Positions 33,931 to 43,795 of a stretch of DNA of 64,000 bases are shown piece after piece; position 1 is the stretch's first letter, and each line of letters begins with the position of its first letter. The notes beneath the pieces were generated by a model. The model did no database searches. It was not told the DNA's origin and was given only the letters and a program-made list of their open reading frames with translations. Source of the stretch: Sciurus carolinensis (Eukaryota > Chordata > Mammalia > Rodentia > Sciuridae); contig NW_025920105.1 in the NCBI RefSeq assembly GCF_902686445.1, forward strand, positions 2,332,979 through 2,396,978, read 5' to 3'. A program made the translations under genes and the position numbers.

Positions 33931-34299
33931 AAACTTTTGATAACCATATTATTTGTTTTTTAAAAATACTTTATTTTGGAGTAGGTGAAAATTAATGTGC
34001 TGTTATAAGAAATAAACCAGACATGCATACTTCACTCCTTTTCTCCTAATGGTAAACCATCTTGCATAAGTAGTGTACTGGCACAATGAGGAAGTTGGCT
34101 CCAGCTTAAGCCTAGTCAGATTAACCACTGTTACATGTACTGGCATGTGTGCATGGATCTGAAACTTTATCATATGTGACTCTTTACATGCACATTATTA
34201 TTCAATATTCAGATTTATATCATAAGCATCCATTGCGAAGACTTTTGGGTAAATTGGTATTATTTCCTCCTTCAATTATTTGTAAATTCTGTACACAGT

Positions 34300-34366
34300 G
34301 ATGCATACCTGTAATGCCAGGTATTCAGCAATGTGTATTAATGAGTTACACATTGTGTAAGTTTTG
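34300..34366 (+). repeat. B1 fragment beside the provirus
   Basis: CACAGTGATGCATACCTGTAATGCCAGGTATTCAGCAATG resembles a B1 left end. It is short and lies next to the provirus insertion site. Confidence 0.4.
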
Positions 34367-34372
34367 TGGATC
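34367..34372. repeat. Provirus target-site duplication, left
   Basis: TGGATC, identical to 41397-41402. A 6-bp TSD is usual for betaretroviruses. Confidence 0.93.
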
Positions 34373-34747
34373 TGTCCCGACCCGCGGGACATCAACGCGG
34401 AACGGCAAACCTAAGAGAGAAGGAATGAAGGGACAAGAGACGCAGGGAGAGGCAGCAAGACAGGAATTCTGATCAAGCTGCAAATTTTTATTGTTCACAC
34501 AGGGGTATTTATATGCTCAGGGAATGAGGGGTATGACGAGGTGCAGCCTGGTTGGCTGTGTTCTTCTATTGGGCTCCTGATAGGCTGCAAGTTCGCGCTG
34601 GCAGGAAGGTGAAGTCCCGGAAGAGAAGCAGGGACGGCACCATAGGCGCCATACTGACAGAATTATCAGCCAGGAGGTGGGAGGGGCGCTGCTGCTTATT
34701 GTAAAGGTCAGAATGTTCTCAGAATGAGAACTTCTTGGTCCCTGACA
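34373..34747 (-). repeat. 3' LTR of the young provirus
   Basis: Minus strand TGTCAGGGACC...GGTCGGGACA with terminal TG...CA. 375 bp, one 23-bp unit shorter than the 5' LTR. Confidence 0.95.
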
Positions 34748-34761
34748 TTTCCCCCTTTCTT
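34748..34761 (-). other. Polypurine tract
   Basis: Minus strand AAGAAAGGGGGAAA abuts the 3' LTR. This is the expected plus-strand primer site. Confidence 0.9.
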
Positions 34762-35021
34762 ATATAAAATTATTGACCATTTTTCGATAGCCATATTTTA
34801 AGGGGGTGATAGAGGTTATGTGGCGAGATGGGGGCACAGCTTGCCTGAACAGGTATAGGGCTGGAGTGACAATCCCTCGGGAACTGCGCCTGTCTTAGGT
34901 TGTCCGTGATAGAGCAACATCCTTACCCGTCATTGGATAATGAGGCTCTAGCCCTCATTTCCTGTCTTAGGTTGGTATGAGCTCTTACGAATCTTACCCG
35001 TCATTGGCTGTCCAGTTCAGC

Positions 35022-35198
35022 TCACAGGGGTGATGGTCTTTTAAGATCACCATCATGATCCATCATCTCCAGTCGATGGTAATGAACCTGAATAGGTTTC
35101 GCCTGTATAGCCTCAATTTGAGCTTTAAGAAAAGCCATGATCTTGTTGAATATTAAAGGACCTATAGATACAATAAGCAGCAAGCAAAGGAGGGGACC
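35022..35198 (-). pseudogene. env: env vestige: TM membrane/cytoplasmic tail only
   Basis: A short minus-strand frame ends at TGA 35024-35022. It encodes a hydrophobic stretch (LLCLLLIVSIGPLIF) followed by a basic/amphipathic tail containing QAKPIQVHYHRL, typical of the end of betaretroviral TM proteins. The surface subunit and most of TM are absent, since pol ends at 35162, inside this segment. The copy therefore cannot encode an envelope. The internal deletion is seen directly from spacing. Confidence 0.75.
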
Positions 35199-37966
35199 TT
35201 AGCAGGGTCCTCAAGTCCTGCATGGCTGTGGGAGAGCAGTGAACAGGCAGCCATTATCCAGAGAAGCAATGGTGTGCAGTCACAGGGTCTGTCATTCAGG
35301 GGATTTTCGCATAGATTGTCGGCTGCATCTATAAGAGAGGAAGATTCATCCTCAGGGGGAAGGTTTCCGTCCCTGGGTTGTGGTAAATCATTGACCTGTT
35401 TGACCAGGCGTTCTGGTAACCATCTTGGGGCTGCTTGTTCTTGATCTAAAATACAAGCTGAGCCTCGTCCCCAAATGAGGATGGGATCTGGGCCTTTCCA
35501 TTTATTTGTTAAAGGATCGCGCCACATAACAGATGGGCGAGCAGAATTAGAAGAGGGATGCCAATGTCTGTCCGTGGTCGAATGTCCTTCATTGTCTAGG
35601 GTAAGAAAGTTAAGAGCAAATAATGCATGATTAAGGCGATCCCTGGGAGTGGTAAATGCAAGGGAAGAGGCCTTAAGGCGGGTAAGCCAGGTTTTTAAGG
35701 TGAGGTGTGCACGTTCCACAATGCCTTGACCTTGAGGGTTATATGGAATTCCAGTAGTATGAGAGATTTGAAGAGTGGCACAAAACTGTTTGAACTTGGT
35801 ACTGGTATATGCAGGGCCATTATCTGTCTTAATATGTGCTGGCTTTCCCATTATGGAAAAGGCTGAGACAAGATGAGAAATGACATCCTTGGTAGCTTCT
35901 CCGCAATGCGGTGATGCAAAAATAAGGCCACTAAAGGTATCTATGGAAACATGTATGTACTTTGTTTTCCCAAATTCAGGAAAGTGAGTAACATCCATCT
36001 GCCAAATCTGATTGGGCAGTAATTCTCGAGGGTTAACACCCAGATGTTGAATAGGAAGGGAGACAACGCAAGCAGGACACGCTTTTACAATTTCCCTTGC
36101 TTGTTGCCTGGTAATTTTACAGAGTAACCGAAGGCTCTGAGAATTTAAGTGGTGAAGTTTGTGTAAATCTGTGGCCTCTTGGATGGATCCAATAAGAACT
36201 GGGAAAAGGGACCGAGTGGCTGCATCAGCCTGAGCATTACCCCGTGATAGGGGACTGGGAAGATCAGAATGTGCTCTAATGTGTCCTAAGAAAAATGGAT
36301 GTTTTCTAGCCTGAATTAGTTGTTGAAGCTGATTAAACAAAAAGGCTGCATTGGAGGAAGCCTTAATGGCAGGTGAAATCTCCAATAGGGGCACAGAATG
36401 GGCAATGTAAGCACTGTCTGTATAAATATTAATAGGTTTATCAAAAAATGTCATAAAGACTTGTGTTATAGCAAACAATTCTACAAGCTGTGCTGATGGA
36501 TGAGCAGTGTCAAAGGTGGTAGGCTGATTATCAACAACAAAGGCTGCACGGCCATTGCTGGAGCCATCTGTAAAAACAGTAGGGGCTTGTGGAATAGGAG
36601 CCTTCTGAGTAACCCGAGGAAAAATAAATGGATGTAACTGAGCAAAATGCAAAAGGGGGTCATTGGGAAGGTGGTTATCGATTATTCCCAAAAAGCCTGA
36701 TAGAGCAATACCCCATTAATCCCTCGTCTGTAGCAAAAATTGGGTTTGATCCTTAGTGTATGGAATCAGAATGTTATCAGGGTCTTTGCCAAAATGTTGT
36801 CGAGAAAGCAAGCGACCTTTAATAATGATAGAAGCTACCTGAGCAGGATAGACAGCAATAACTTTAGAGGATGTGGTGGGCAAATGAACCCAGAGCAAGG
36901 GGCAACCCTTATTTTTAAAATGTGGATCCCGCTGCCAGAATAGTCCCGGGGGTGTATGAGGGGTGTGTAATATAACCAAAACCAAAGGAAGGTTATAAGA
37001 TATTTGTGTAACAAATTGTTGAGCGATGGCTTCTGTGACTTGAATTAATGCTTGCCGTGCCTCGGGAGTAAGCTCTCGAGGAGAAGAAGGGTCAGAATCT
37101 CCCCTTAAAATATCATTAAGAGGCAAAAGCACATAGGTGGGTAGTTTTAAATATGGTCTTAGCCATTGGATATCCCCTAGTAGTTTTTGGAAATCGTTAA
37201 GAGTATGGAGATGGTCCACACGCAATTGTATATTAGGGATTTGAATTTGATTAGTTTGAAGTTTGAGGCCCAAGTAGGTGTAGGGGTCCTGTGTTTGAAC
37301 CTTATCAGGGGCTATCTGAAGTCCCAAGGCAGTAAGGGCTTTATAGAGATCCAAATAACAATTGTTAAGATCATAGGTATTAGGTGCAGCAATTAACAAA
37401 TCATCCATATAATGTAATATATAAACTTGTGGCCACCGCTCTCTCACAGGGTCTACTGCTTGAGCAACATATTTTTGGCAAAGACTAGGACTGTTAGCCA
37501 TACCCTGGGGAAGGACCTTCCATTGAAATCTTTGCATAGGGCCCTGAAAATTGATGCGGGGGAGGCCGAAAGCAAAATAGGGTCTGTCATCAGGATGTAA
37601 AGGAATAGTAAAAAAGCAATCTTTTAAGTCGATGACCATTTTATAATAGTCCCTAGGAATAGCTACCAGTGTAGGGATGCCTGGCTGTAATGCCCCCATC
37701 GGGCGCATAACCTTATTGATAGCGCGCAAATCCTGTAAAAGGCGCCATTTGCCTGATTTCTTCTTAATAACAAAAATAGGAGTATTTCAGGGTGAGGTTG
37801 AGGGTTCCACATGGCCGGCTGTCAACTGTTCCTGTACTAACATGGAGGCAGCCTCTAATTTTTCTTGGGTAAGGGGCCACTGATCCACCCACACAGGAGT
37901 TTGAGTTTCCCAAATAATTTTGTCTGCATGGGGTACAGGAGGGTCAGGGACCGACACTAAAAATCC
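35162..37966 (-). pseudogene. pol: pol: reverse transcriptase, RNase H, integrase (two in-frame stops)
   Basis: One continuous minus-strand frame in the -1 register from pro, entered at GGATTTT. RT: FVIKKKSGKW, LPQGMANSP and the catalytic YMDD (about 37395-37410). RNase H: FTDGSS...ELFAITQ...YTDSAY. Integrase: HHCC zinc domain (LHKLHHLNS...CPAC), core with WQMDVTHF, KTDNGPAYTS and QGIVERAH supplying D, D and E, and a C-terminal domain (WKGPDPILIWGRGSA). Two nonsense codons interrupt it: TGA at 37789-37787 just before RT motif FVIKKK, and TAA at 36718-36716 between RT and RNase H. The frame on both sides is the same, so these are point lesions. The older provirus keeps Trp at the first site. 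Confidence 0.93.
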
Positions 37967-38910
37967 AAATACCCAAGTCCAAATTTGTCTGTTTTTTGTA
38001 TGGGCTGTACAGGCTCAACCTGTCCTTGTCCTAGCCTCCCAAGGCCTGTACCAGGGATAAAGCCCATACGAAGCATTTGATGAGTGACTAAAGAGTCGGG
38101 ACTAGCAAGAATAACTTTCATTTGGCTTAGAATGTCTCGTCCCCAAAGGTTGACAGGGAGATCAGGAACAACGAAGGGGGTAACGGTTCCTTTATTCCCT
38201 GTGTTATCTTTTGTGTCAGTCCAATTAAGCACCCTGGAGCTAACTAAGGGGTTTCTTGACTGCCCTATTCCTTTAAGGTCAGTTAGTGATGAGGTGAGGG
38301 GCCATTCTGATGGCCAATATTTTTGAGAAATAACTGTGGCGTCTGCACCAGTATCTAGGATCCCTTGGAATTTCTTTCCTTCAATAAATAAGGTAAGAGT
38401 GGGTCTTTTGTGGGAGATAGGTTGGACCCAATACACATCAGAGGAACCTAAAGAGGCTGTGTTTCCTGGTGAATTTCCTGAATTGAGGGGAAGGAGTATT
38501 AATTGTGCAATTTTTGTTCCTGCAGGGATGGCCGCTACTCCGTTAACAGCTGTGGCCAGTATTTTAATTTCTCCAGTGTAATCATCATCAATGATGCCAG
38601 GGAAGACCTGAACACCTTGTAAGGTGGTAGGAGCTCTCCCAAGAATAAGAGCACACATATGAGGTGGAGGGGGGCCTACAACCCCAGTGGGTATTATTTG
38701 AGGTCCTTGCATAGAGTCTAATATTGTATCGGTGGAGGCGCAGAGGTCCAATCCTGCGCTGCCTGGGGTAGCACGTTGGAGGGAGGTGATTGTGGAGAAG
38801 GACAGGGAGCCTGGATTGGGTTGGGAGTCTGAGAGGGAACAAACCTTATTGCCCCTGGGTTTGCTCTGGGGGTGGTCGGGGCCAGGGGCTGGCCCCGAGA
38901 GGAGTTTCCC
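37957..38910 (-). CDS. pro: pro: dUTPase-protease-G-patch frame
   Basis: Open in the -1 frame from the gag/pro slip site (38910-38904) to TAG 37959-37957, with no internal stop. The dUTPase-like part comes first ([12 protein letters not shown]; later [13 protein letters not shown] and [12 protein letters not shown]). It is followed by an aspartic protease with [11 protein letters not shown] and a C-terminal G-patch ([16 protein letters not shown]). Expressed only as a Gag-Pro fusion in this family, so no ATG is expected. It is the only one of the three main frames without a lesion here. Confidence 0.9.
   Translation of the reverse strand, partial: GKLLSGPAPGPDHPQSKPRGNKVCSLSDSQPNPGSLSFSTITSLQRATPGSAGLDLCASTDTILDSMQGPQIIPTGVVGPPPPHMCALILGRAPTTLQGVQVFPGIIDDDYTGEIKILATAVNGVAAIPAGTKIAQLILLPLNSGNSPGNTASLGSSDVYWVQPISHKRPTLTLFIEGKKFQGILDTGADATVISQKYWPSEWPLTSSLTDLKGIGQSRNPLVSSRVLNWTDTKDNTGNKGTVTPFVVPDLPVNLWGRDILSQMKVILASPDSLVTHQMLRMGFIPGTGLGRLGQGQVEPVQPIQKTDKFGLGYLDF
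37960..37966 (-). promoter_or_regulatory. Putative pro/pol -1 frameshift site GGATTTT
   Basis: In the pro frame the heptamer reads G GAT TTT immediately before the TAG stop. It has the same pattern as the MMTV pro/pol site (G GAU UUA). Pol is open in the -1 frame straight after it. Confidence 0.75.
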
Positions 38911-40839
38911 GAGAAGTTAGAGGGAATAGGCTGTCCAAGGGCATTGGTCTTGGATCTACACTCCTTGGCCCAGTGGCGACCTTTACCACATTTAGGGCAA
39001 AGGGTGAGCGGAGGTGGTTTAGTCCCTGTTTGAGGAGATATGGGTCCTTGATCCAGTTTCCCTGTTGGGCAGTCTCGCGCAAAATGGCCAGGTTGTTTGC
39101 AAGTAAAGCAAGTACGTGGGCCAGGGTGGTGAAGGGCCTTGGTGAAGGCGGCACCAATGGTGAGACCCATGGCATGGGCTGTTCCTACCCCGGCACACAG
39201 CCTAATGAAGTCAGAAAGGTCCCCTTTATCTTTATGGGGCCGAAGAACATCTTGACATAGTGGGTTGGCATTTTCAAAGGCAAGATATTTTACAAAGGAG
39301 CTCTCGTTTTCACTTGGTCCAAGTAAGCGCTCCGCAGTTAGATTAAGTGGGGCAACAAAGTCACTGTAAGGCTCGTCAGGACCCTGACGAATTTTTGCTA
39401 GGGAGATGGTGGCCAAGCCCTTTTGAGGGAGCCGTCTCCAAGCATGCAAACCAGCAGTTTGAACCTGTGCTAGGAGCCCAGTAGGAAAGCGTGCCTGTTT
39501 AGGGTTAGTATCAAATGGCGCATTACCCACTAGTTTAACATAGGTCCAGGATTTAGAGGAAGCCTTGGTTGAATTTTTTTGGGCAGTTTCCCGACAGTAT
39601 TCCCTAAAGTCTGCGTTCCACAACAGGAAGTCACCCGCACTGAGGGTGGCTCGGGCCAAAAATTTCCAATCATTAGGGGTGAGCCACTGTGTACTATGGT
39701 TCTCTAGCAAGGCCAGTGTATAAGGTGCAGTGGGGCCATACTGTGTACAAGCCTTTTTAAGTCTTTCAAGAAAGCGGAGGCTCAGCCTTTTATAAGAACC
39801 AAGGGCTCCACTCTGTCCAGAGGTGGGCTCCTCCTCATCCCCTGATTCCTGGTCCTCCTCTTGTTCCCTCTCTGGTTCTACCTCTTGCTCCTCCCCTGAT
39901 TCCTCTTCCTGACTTCCTTTTAAATTCTCTGCTTCAGTTTGTGCGGGCTGATCTGCTTGACTGCGAGTGACTGGAAAGGCAAGAACAGGCTGACCACGTG
40001 GCTTCACCTTACGAGTATTGAGGGGTCTTGGGCCGGTTTGTGTTAACTCCGTGCCCAAGGCCAGTGAGCGAAGCTCGGCATCAAGGGCTTTTAGTTCTTT
40101 TAAAAGTTGGATTTGTTCCCGCCTATGTTGGAGAGACTCGCGTAAAGGGGTTAGATTAGGCAAGGGAAGTGGGGAAAAAATGTCTGGGGGGGGCAGTAGG
40201 TCCCTGAGGGGCCGGAGCACGAAAGGCAGGGGGTGTATAAGTGGGAAGTGGATTTTTAAGAGGTGGCAGGTCTGGAGAATGGTGTTGAGCCGCTGCCTCC
40301 TCCAGGGTAGCCTCCTCCTCTGGGGTCACCTCATCATAGGGACTTAAAACCGGATAAATCTTAGGGGGACTTTTAGGGGACTTTTTTGGTAAGGTGGGGT
40401 CTGGGAGGTTCCCGGGGTCTGGGAGGGTCCCAGGGTCCTGAGAAGGCTGAGTAGGGGGCATTTGAATACTAACCGAAGGGCATGCCGATGGGGGGCGAGA
40501 GGTGGATTGCATTGCCTGCTCCCCAATCTTTACAAGTTTTAAAGTACCACTGTCAAAGGGTAAGCTTTTAAGAATCTCATTAATTAAATTCCAATAAGAA
40601 AAGGCAGTGACAGGCACCTTTTGAGGACCAAAAGTCTCATAATAATCTTTGAGGCAGTCTCCTACTCTGAGCCACCTTTTACCATCAATTGACCCCTCGA
40701 GGGGAAGCCAAGGACACAAATCCTCTATGTATGAAAAGAATGATCTTAAATCCTTTTTCTTAACACGCGCTCCCCGAGTCTTGAGGGCCTCCTCGAGACC
40801 CGTCAGAAACAAATCATGTGACGAAACTGCTTGTCCCAT
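38718..40839 (-). pseudogene. gag: gag (matrix, capsid, nucleocapsid), one frameshift
   Basis: ATG 40839 opens MGQAVSSHDL, a myristoylation-type matrix start. The first frame runs to 40156. A C8 run (plus-strand G8, 40186-40193) separates it from the second frame, which continues to TAA 38720-38718. The register change equals one extra base. The second part has an acidic E-rich spacer, capsid with a major-homology-type block (RQGPDEPYSDFVAPLNLTAE), and two CCHC zinc knuckles (CFTCKQPGHFARDC and CPKCGKGRHWAKEC). Product if intact: the virion core polyprotein. Confidence 0.92.
38878..38910 (-). promoter_or_regulatory. gag/pro -1 frameshift signal: GGGAAAC plus hairpin
   Basis: GGGAAAC (38910-38904) lies exactly in the 0 frame as G GGA AAC. 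After a 7-nt spacer comes a perfect 8-bp hairpin, GGGGCCAG-CCC-CTGGCCCC (38896-38878). GGGAAAC is the known type D (MPMV/SRV) gag/pro heptamer. The C-loop could pair with G-rich sequence just downstream (about 38860) to form a pseudoknot; that part is inference. Confidence 0.88.
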
Positions 40840-40978
40840 GGTGCGTCACTCACCTTGCGCTGGCCTCAATTTCCTCCTGGATCTGACTCCCAGTCGCGTC
40901 CACCGAGGCGATCCCGAATCCCGCTTGGCCAAGTCCTCCCCAGAGGGCAGCGTTCGCTTCTCAAACAAAGGCTCGAGC

Positions 40979-40996
40979 CAACCACGTTGGGCACCA
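40979..40996 (-). other. Primer binding site (tRNA-Lys1,2-like)
   Basis: Minus strand TGGTGCCCAACGTGGTTG lies two bases inside the 5' LTR. It resembles the Lys1,2 PBS (TGGCGCCCAACGTGGGGC) with three mismatches. Confidence 0.75.
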
Positions 40997-40998
40997 AC

Positions 40999-41396
40999 TG
41001 TCCCGACCCGCGGGACATCAACGCGGAACGGCAAACCTAAGAGAGAAGGAATGAAGGGACAAGAGACGCAGGGAGAGGTAGCAAGACAGGAATTCTGATC
41101 AAGCTGCAAATTTTTATTGTTCACACAGAGGTATTTATATGCTCAGGGAATGAGGGGTATGACGAGGTGCAGCCTGGTTGGCTGTGTTCTTCTATTGGGC
41201 TCCTGATAGGCTGCAAGTTCGCGCTGGCGGGAAGGTGAGGTTCGCAATGGCGGGAAGGTGAAGTCCCGGAAGAGAAGCAGGGACGGCACCATAGGCGCCA
41301 TACTGTCAGAATTATCAGCCAGGAGGTGTGAGGGGCACTGCTGCTTATTGTAAAGGTCAGAATGTTCTCAGAATGAGAACTTCTTGGTCCCTGACA
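40999..41396 (-). promoter_or_regulatory. 5' LTR of the young provirus
   Basis: Minus strand TGTCAGGGACC...GGTCGGGACA, 398 bp. CCCAATAG (CCAAT box) lies near 41195. A TATA-like ATATAAATAC is at 41140-41131. AATAAA at 41118-41113 follows only ~13 bp later. A GGCGGGAAGGTGA-starting 23-bp unit is tandemly present (41226-41248 and from 41249) but single in the 3' LTR. Confidence 0.93.
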
Positions 41397-41402
41397 TGGA
41401 TC
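41397..41402. repeat. Provirus target-site duplication, right
   Basis: TGGATC, identical to 34367-34372. Confidence 0.93.
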
Positions 41403-41529
41403 AACTCTTTTTACCCAGCAATATTCTCCCAAACAGGTTGCTGTGTCTGTCAGTAGGTTCTTCCATGCTATTGCTCAGTTGTACTCTGTGGCATGGACAA
41501 GCAGCTCTTCATTGGCCACCATCAAAAGT

Positions 41530-42760
41530 TCATGAGGATATTTGCAGTTTGGTGGGTGTTTATGAATCTAGCTGTGGCATATTTATATAGGGATATTTGT
41601 GGAGTTGTTTCCGTTTCCTTGGGATGAACGCCAAGGAGAGCCACTGCTGGGTCCCATGTGTAGTTGTTTAAAGTGCCAAAGTACTTTTAAAGGTGCTGTA
41701 TAATTTTATATTCCCACCAACAAAGTGATCATCCAGTTTCTCTGCCTTTTCACCAGAATTTGTTTTATTTCACTCTGATGGATATGGGTTAGTTTCTCAC
41801 TGAGGTTTTATTTCTATGTTTGAAGTGGCTAATGAAAATTTTTTGTGTCTTTACTTTCTCTTCCTTTCTTGAATGAATACAGTTCATCTTCCTGTAGATC
41901 TTGTATTCCATGATCACATTAAAATGATTTATTCTTTGTAGGAGCTTTGTAGTAGAATATTCTATGTAGACAATTGTGTTGATGCTGGACATAGCTTTCT
42001 TTTCCTTCACAGACTGGTTTTATTTGCTTTTCTTTATTGAACTTGATAAAACTTACAGAATTTTCCTTTTATTTTCAGTGTGATGAGTTTTCATCATGTT
42101 ATCAAATTATGTCCATTGCTTTGTTTTGCATCTATTAGAAAATTATTAATTTTAAAAGACTAATCCAGCTTTACATTCCTAGGATAATTCTTACTTGTCA
42201 TGATGTATTGTGCCAAGATCAATTTATTAAAATTTTTAGGCATTTTGCTTGTGTCTTCTTGAGGTATGCTGGTTTAAATCTTAGAAAACCTGGGCACATT
42301 GGTGCACATCTGTAATCTCAGGTACTCTGAATGCTAAGAACAGGAGGATTGCAAGTTAAAGGCTAAACTCAGCAATTTAATGAGATCTTCTATCAAAGTT
42401 AAAACCAGTAGTGGTGAAGCTAAGTGGTGCAGCACTTGCCTCCTGTGTGTCATGCACTGGGTTTAATTTGCGCTTCAATAAAAAAAAAAAAAAGGTCATT
42501 AAGTTCACCAGTAAACCCACTTGAGCCTAGATTTAATGGAAATATTTCAGCCTACTCAAATTCTTTTATAGATACAGGGCTGTTCAGTTTATCTCTTTCT
42601 CATATAAGCCTTTATATTTCTTGTCTTTTAGGAAATGAGTCTGTTTTATAAAAATTCCTGAATTTGTAAGCCTAAAGTTGTTTGTGATCTTTCCTTATTT
42701 CTGTATTCTAAACATTCTTAGGATCTATAGTAAAATTCTGTTTGTACTTTCTAAAAGTAT
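41530..42760 (-). mobile_element. Ancient L1 fragment, antisense
   Basis: Plus strand shows antisense L1: GCCACTGCTGGGTCCCATGTG, TATATTCCCACCAACAAAGTG, then RT-region text (ATCCAGCTTTACATTCCTAGG, TTCTTGAGGTATGCTGG, AGTTCACCAGTAAACCCACTTGAGCC). Strongly diverged, with a B1-dID inserted at 42285-42494 and an internal deletion between 3' end and RT parts. Confidence 0.68.
42285..42494 (+). repeat. B1-dID SINE within ancient L1
   Basis: CTGGGCACATTGGTGCACATCTGTAATCTCAGGTACTC (B1), then AAGTGGTGCAGCACTTGCCTCC...GCACTGGGTTTAATTTGCG and A13. Inserted between two L1 RT segments. Confidence 0.75.
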
Positions 42761-43004
42761 TCTCTTGTGATGAGAGAATACAGTTTGTATAATTAGAATC
42801 CTTTAAATTTTACATAGAGTTTTGTGTTTTAGACTAAGATTTTGTTGTGAAAGTGTTTTTCCTTATACCCTGGAAACCAATAAAAAATTGTCCTGTTGTT
42901 TTAGTGGAGTGTTCCATAAATTAAATTAGTACAAGTTTGTAAGTGTTAAAATCTGAATCCTTATAATTTTTTTTTTTTTTACTTTTTAATTGAGATGAAT
43001 GTTG

Positions 43005-43192
43005 ACCTCAATTTTTTTTTTTTTTTTTTTTGGCACTGGGAATTGAATTGAACCACATCCTCAACCCGATTTTGCATTTGATTTAGAGACAGGATCTCAC
43101 TGAGTTGCTTAGCACCTTGCCATTGCTGAGACTGGCTTTGAATTCATGGTCATACTGCCTCAGCCTCCCAAGGTACTGAGATTACAGGTTTC
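43005..43192 (-). repeat. B1-dID SINE, antisense
   Basis: T-run, GGCACTGGGAATTGAATTGAACCACATCC (ID half), GAGACAGGATCTCACTGAGTTGC, CAGCCTCCCAAGGTACTGAGATTACAGG (B1). A T12 run at 42969-42980 precedes it. Confidence 0.8.
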
Positions 43193-43659
43193 CTCTTTAT
43201 TTTTTATTAGTTTTTTCTTCATGTGGAGTGTGTCTCCAATACAAGGGGAGTCAGCTAGGAAGAACAGGACCAGAGTAGGACCCAGGCCTTCTGAGTATAC
43301 ATCTATTACTTGGACCATGGTCACTTCTGCTTTACTTGGGATTGATCCTATAATAGTCATCCCTCCCAGGCTGCCCTGCACCAATCCTTCTGTTTTATTT
43401 TTTATCAAGCAAACTTTAAACATTCATGAAAGCATGGTTAGGCACTGTACATTTCCATGTACAGTAGTGATCAGTACTTCAGGATTGCATGTTTGACAAT
43501 TTAAACATGTAGTTCTAAAGGATAAAAATGTTTCAATTTTTTTTGCATTTCACTTATCATTGTACCTTTTGGTTATATAGTTTGCTTGAATCAAAGTCCA
43601 GATAAATGCCACACACTGTCATTTGTTGAGCAGTGTCTTTGTTTATCCCTCTCCCCTTC

Positions 43660-43795
43660 TTATTTTTATTTTGGTATAAGGAATTAATTACCAAGCCACA
43701 TCTGCAGCACATTTTATGTTTTCAAGACAGAGACTTGTTAATTTGCTCAGGACTTCACTAAGCTTCTAAGGCTCACTTTGTTTTGTTTTGTCTTG
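43660..43795 (-). repeat. B1-dID SINE remnant, antisense
   Basis: AAGCCACATCTGCAGC, TTTTCAAGACAGAGACTTGTTAATTTGCTCAGGACTTCACTAAGC: decayed but in the same order as the copy at 43005. Confidence 0.45.

Larger units (their letters stand above)
34373..41396 (-). mobile_element. Young betaretrovirus-like (ERV class II) provirus
   Basis: Complete outline on the minus strand: 5' LTR (41396-40999), PBS, gag, pro, pol, a vestige of env, PPT, 3' LTR (34747-34373), 6-bp TSD. The LTRs differ at about six positions over 375 bp plus one 23-bp indel, so insertion is recent. Gene order, a separate pro frame with dUTPase and G-patch, two zinc knuckles and -1 frameshifts place it with betaretroviruses/type D and related class II elements. 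Three lesions break gag-pro-pol and env is nearly all missing, so it is a defective genomic copy. Confidence 0.95.

Noticed and set aside
35162..36691. Treating the RNase H-integrase frame as an independent gene with its own start
   Set aside because: The apparent start is a TTG within pol and the frame is continuous with the RT part across one stop codon; it is part of pol.
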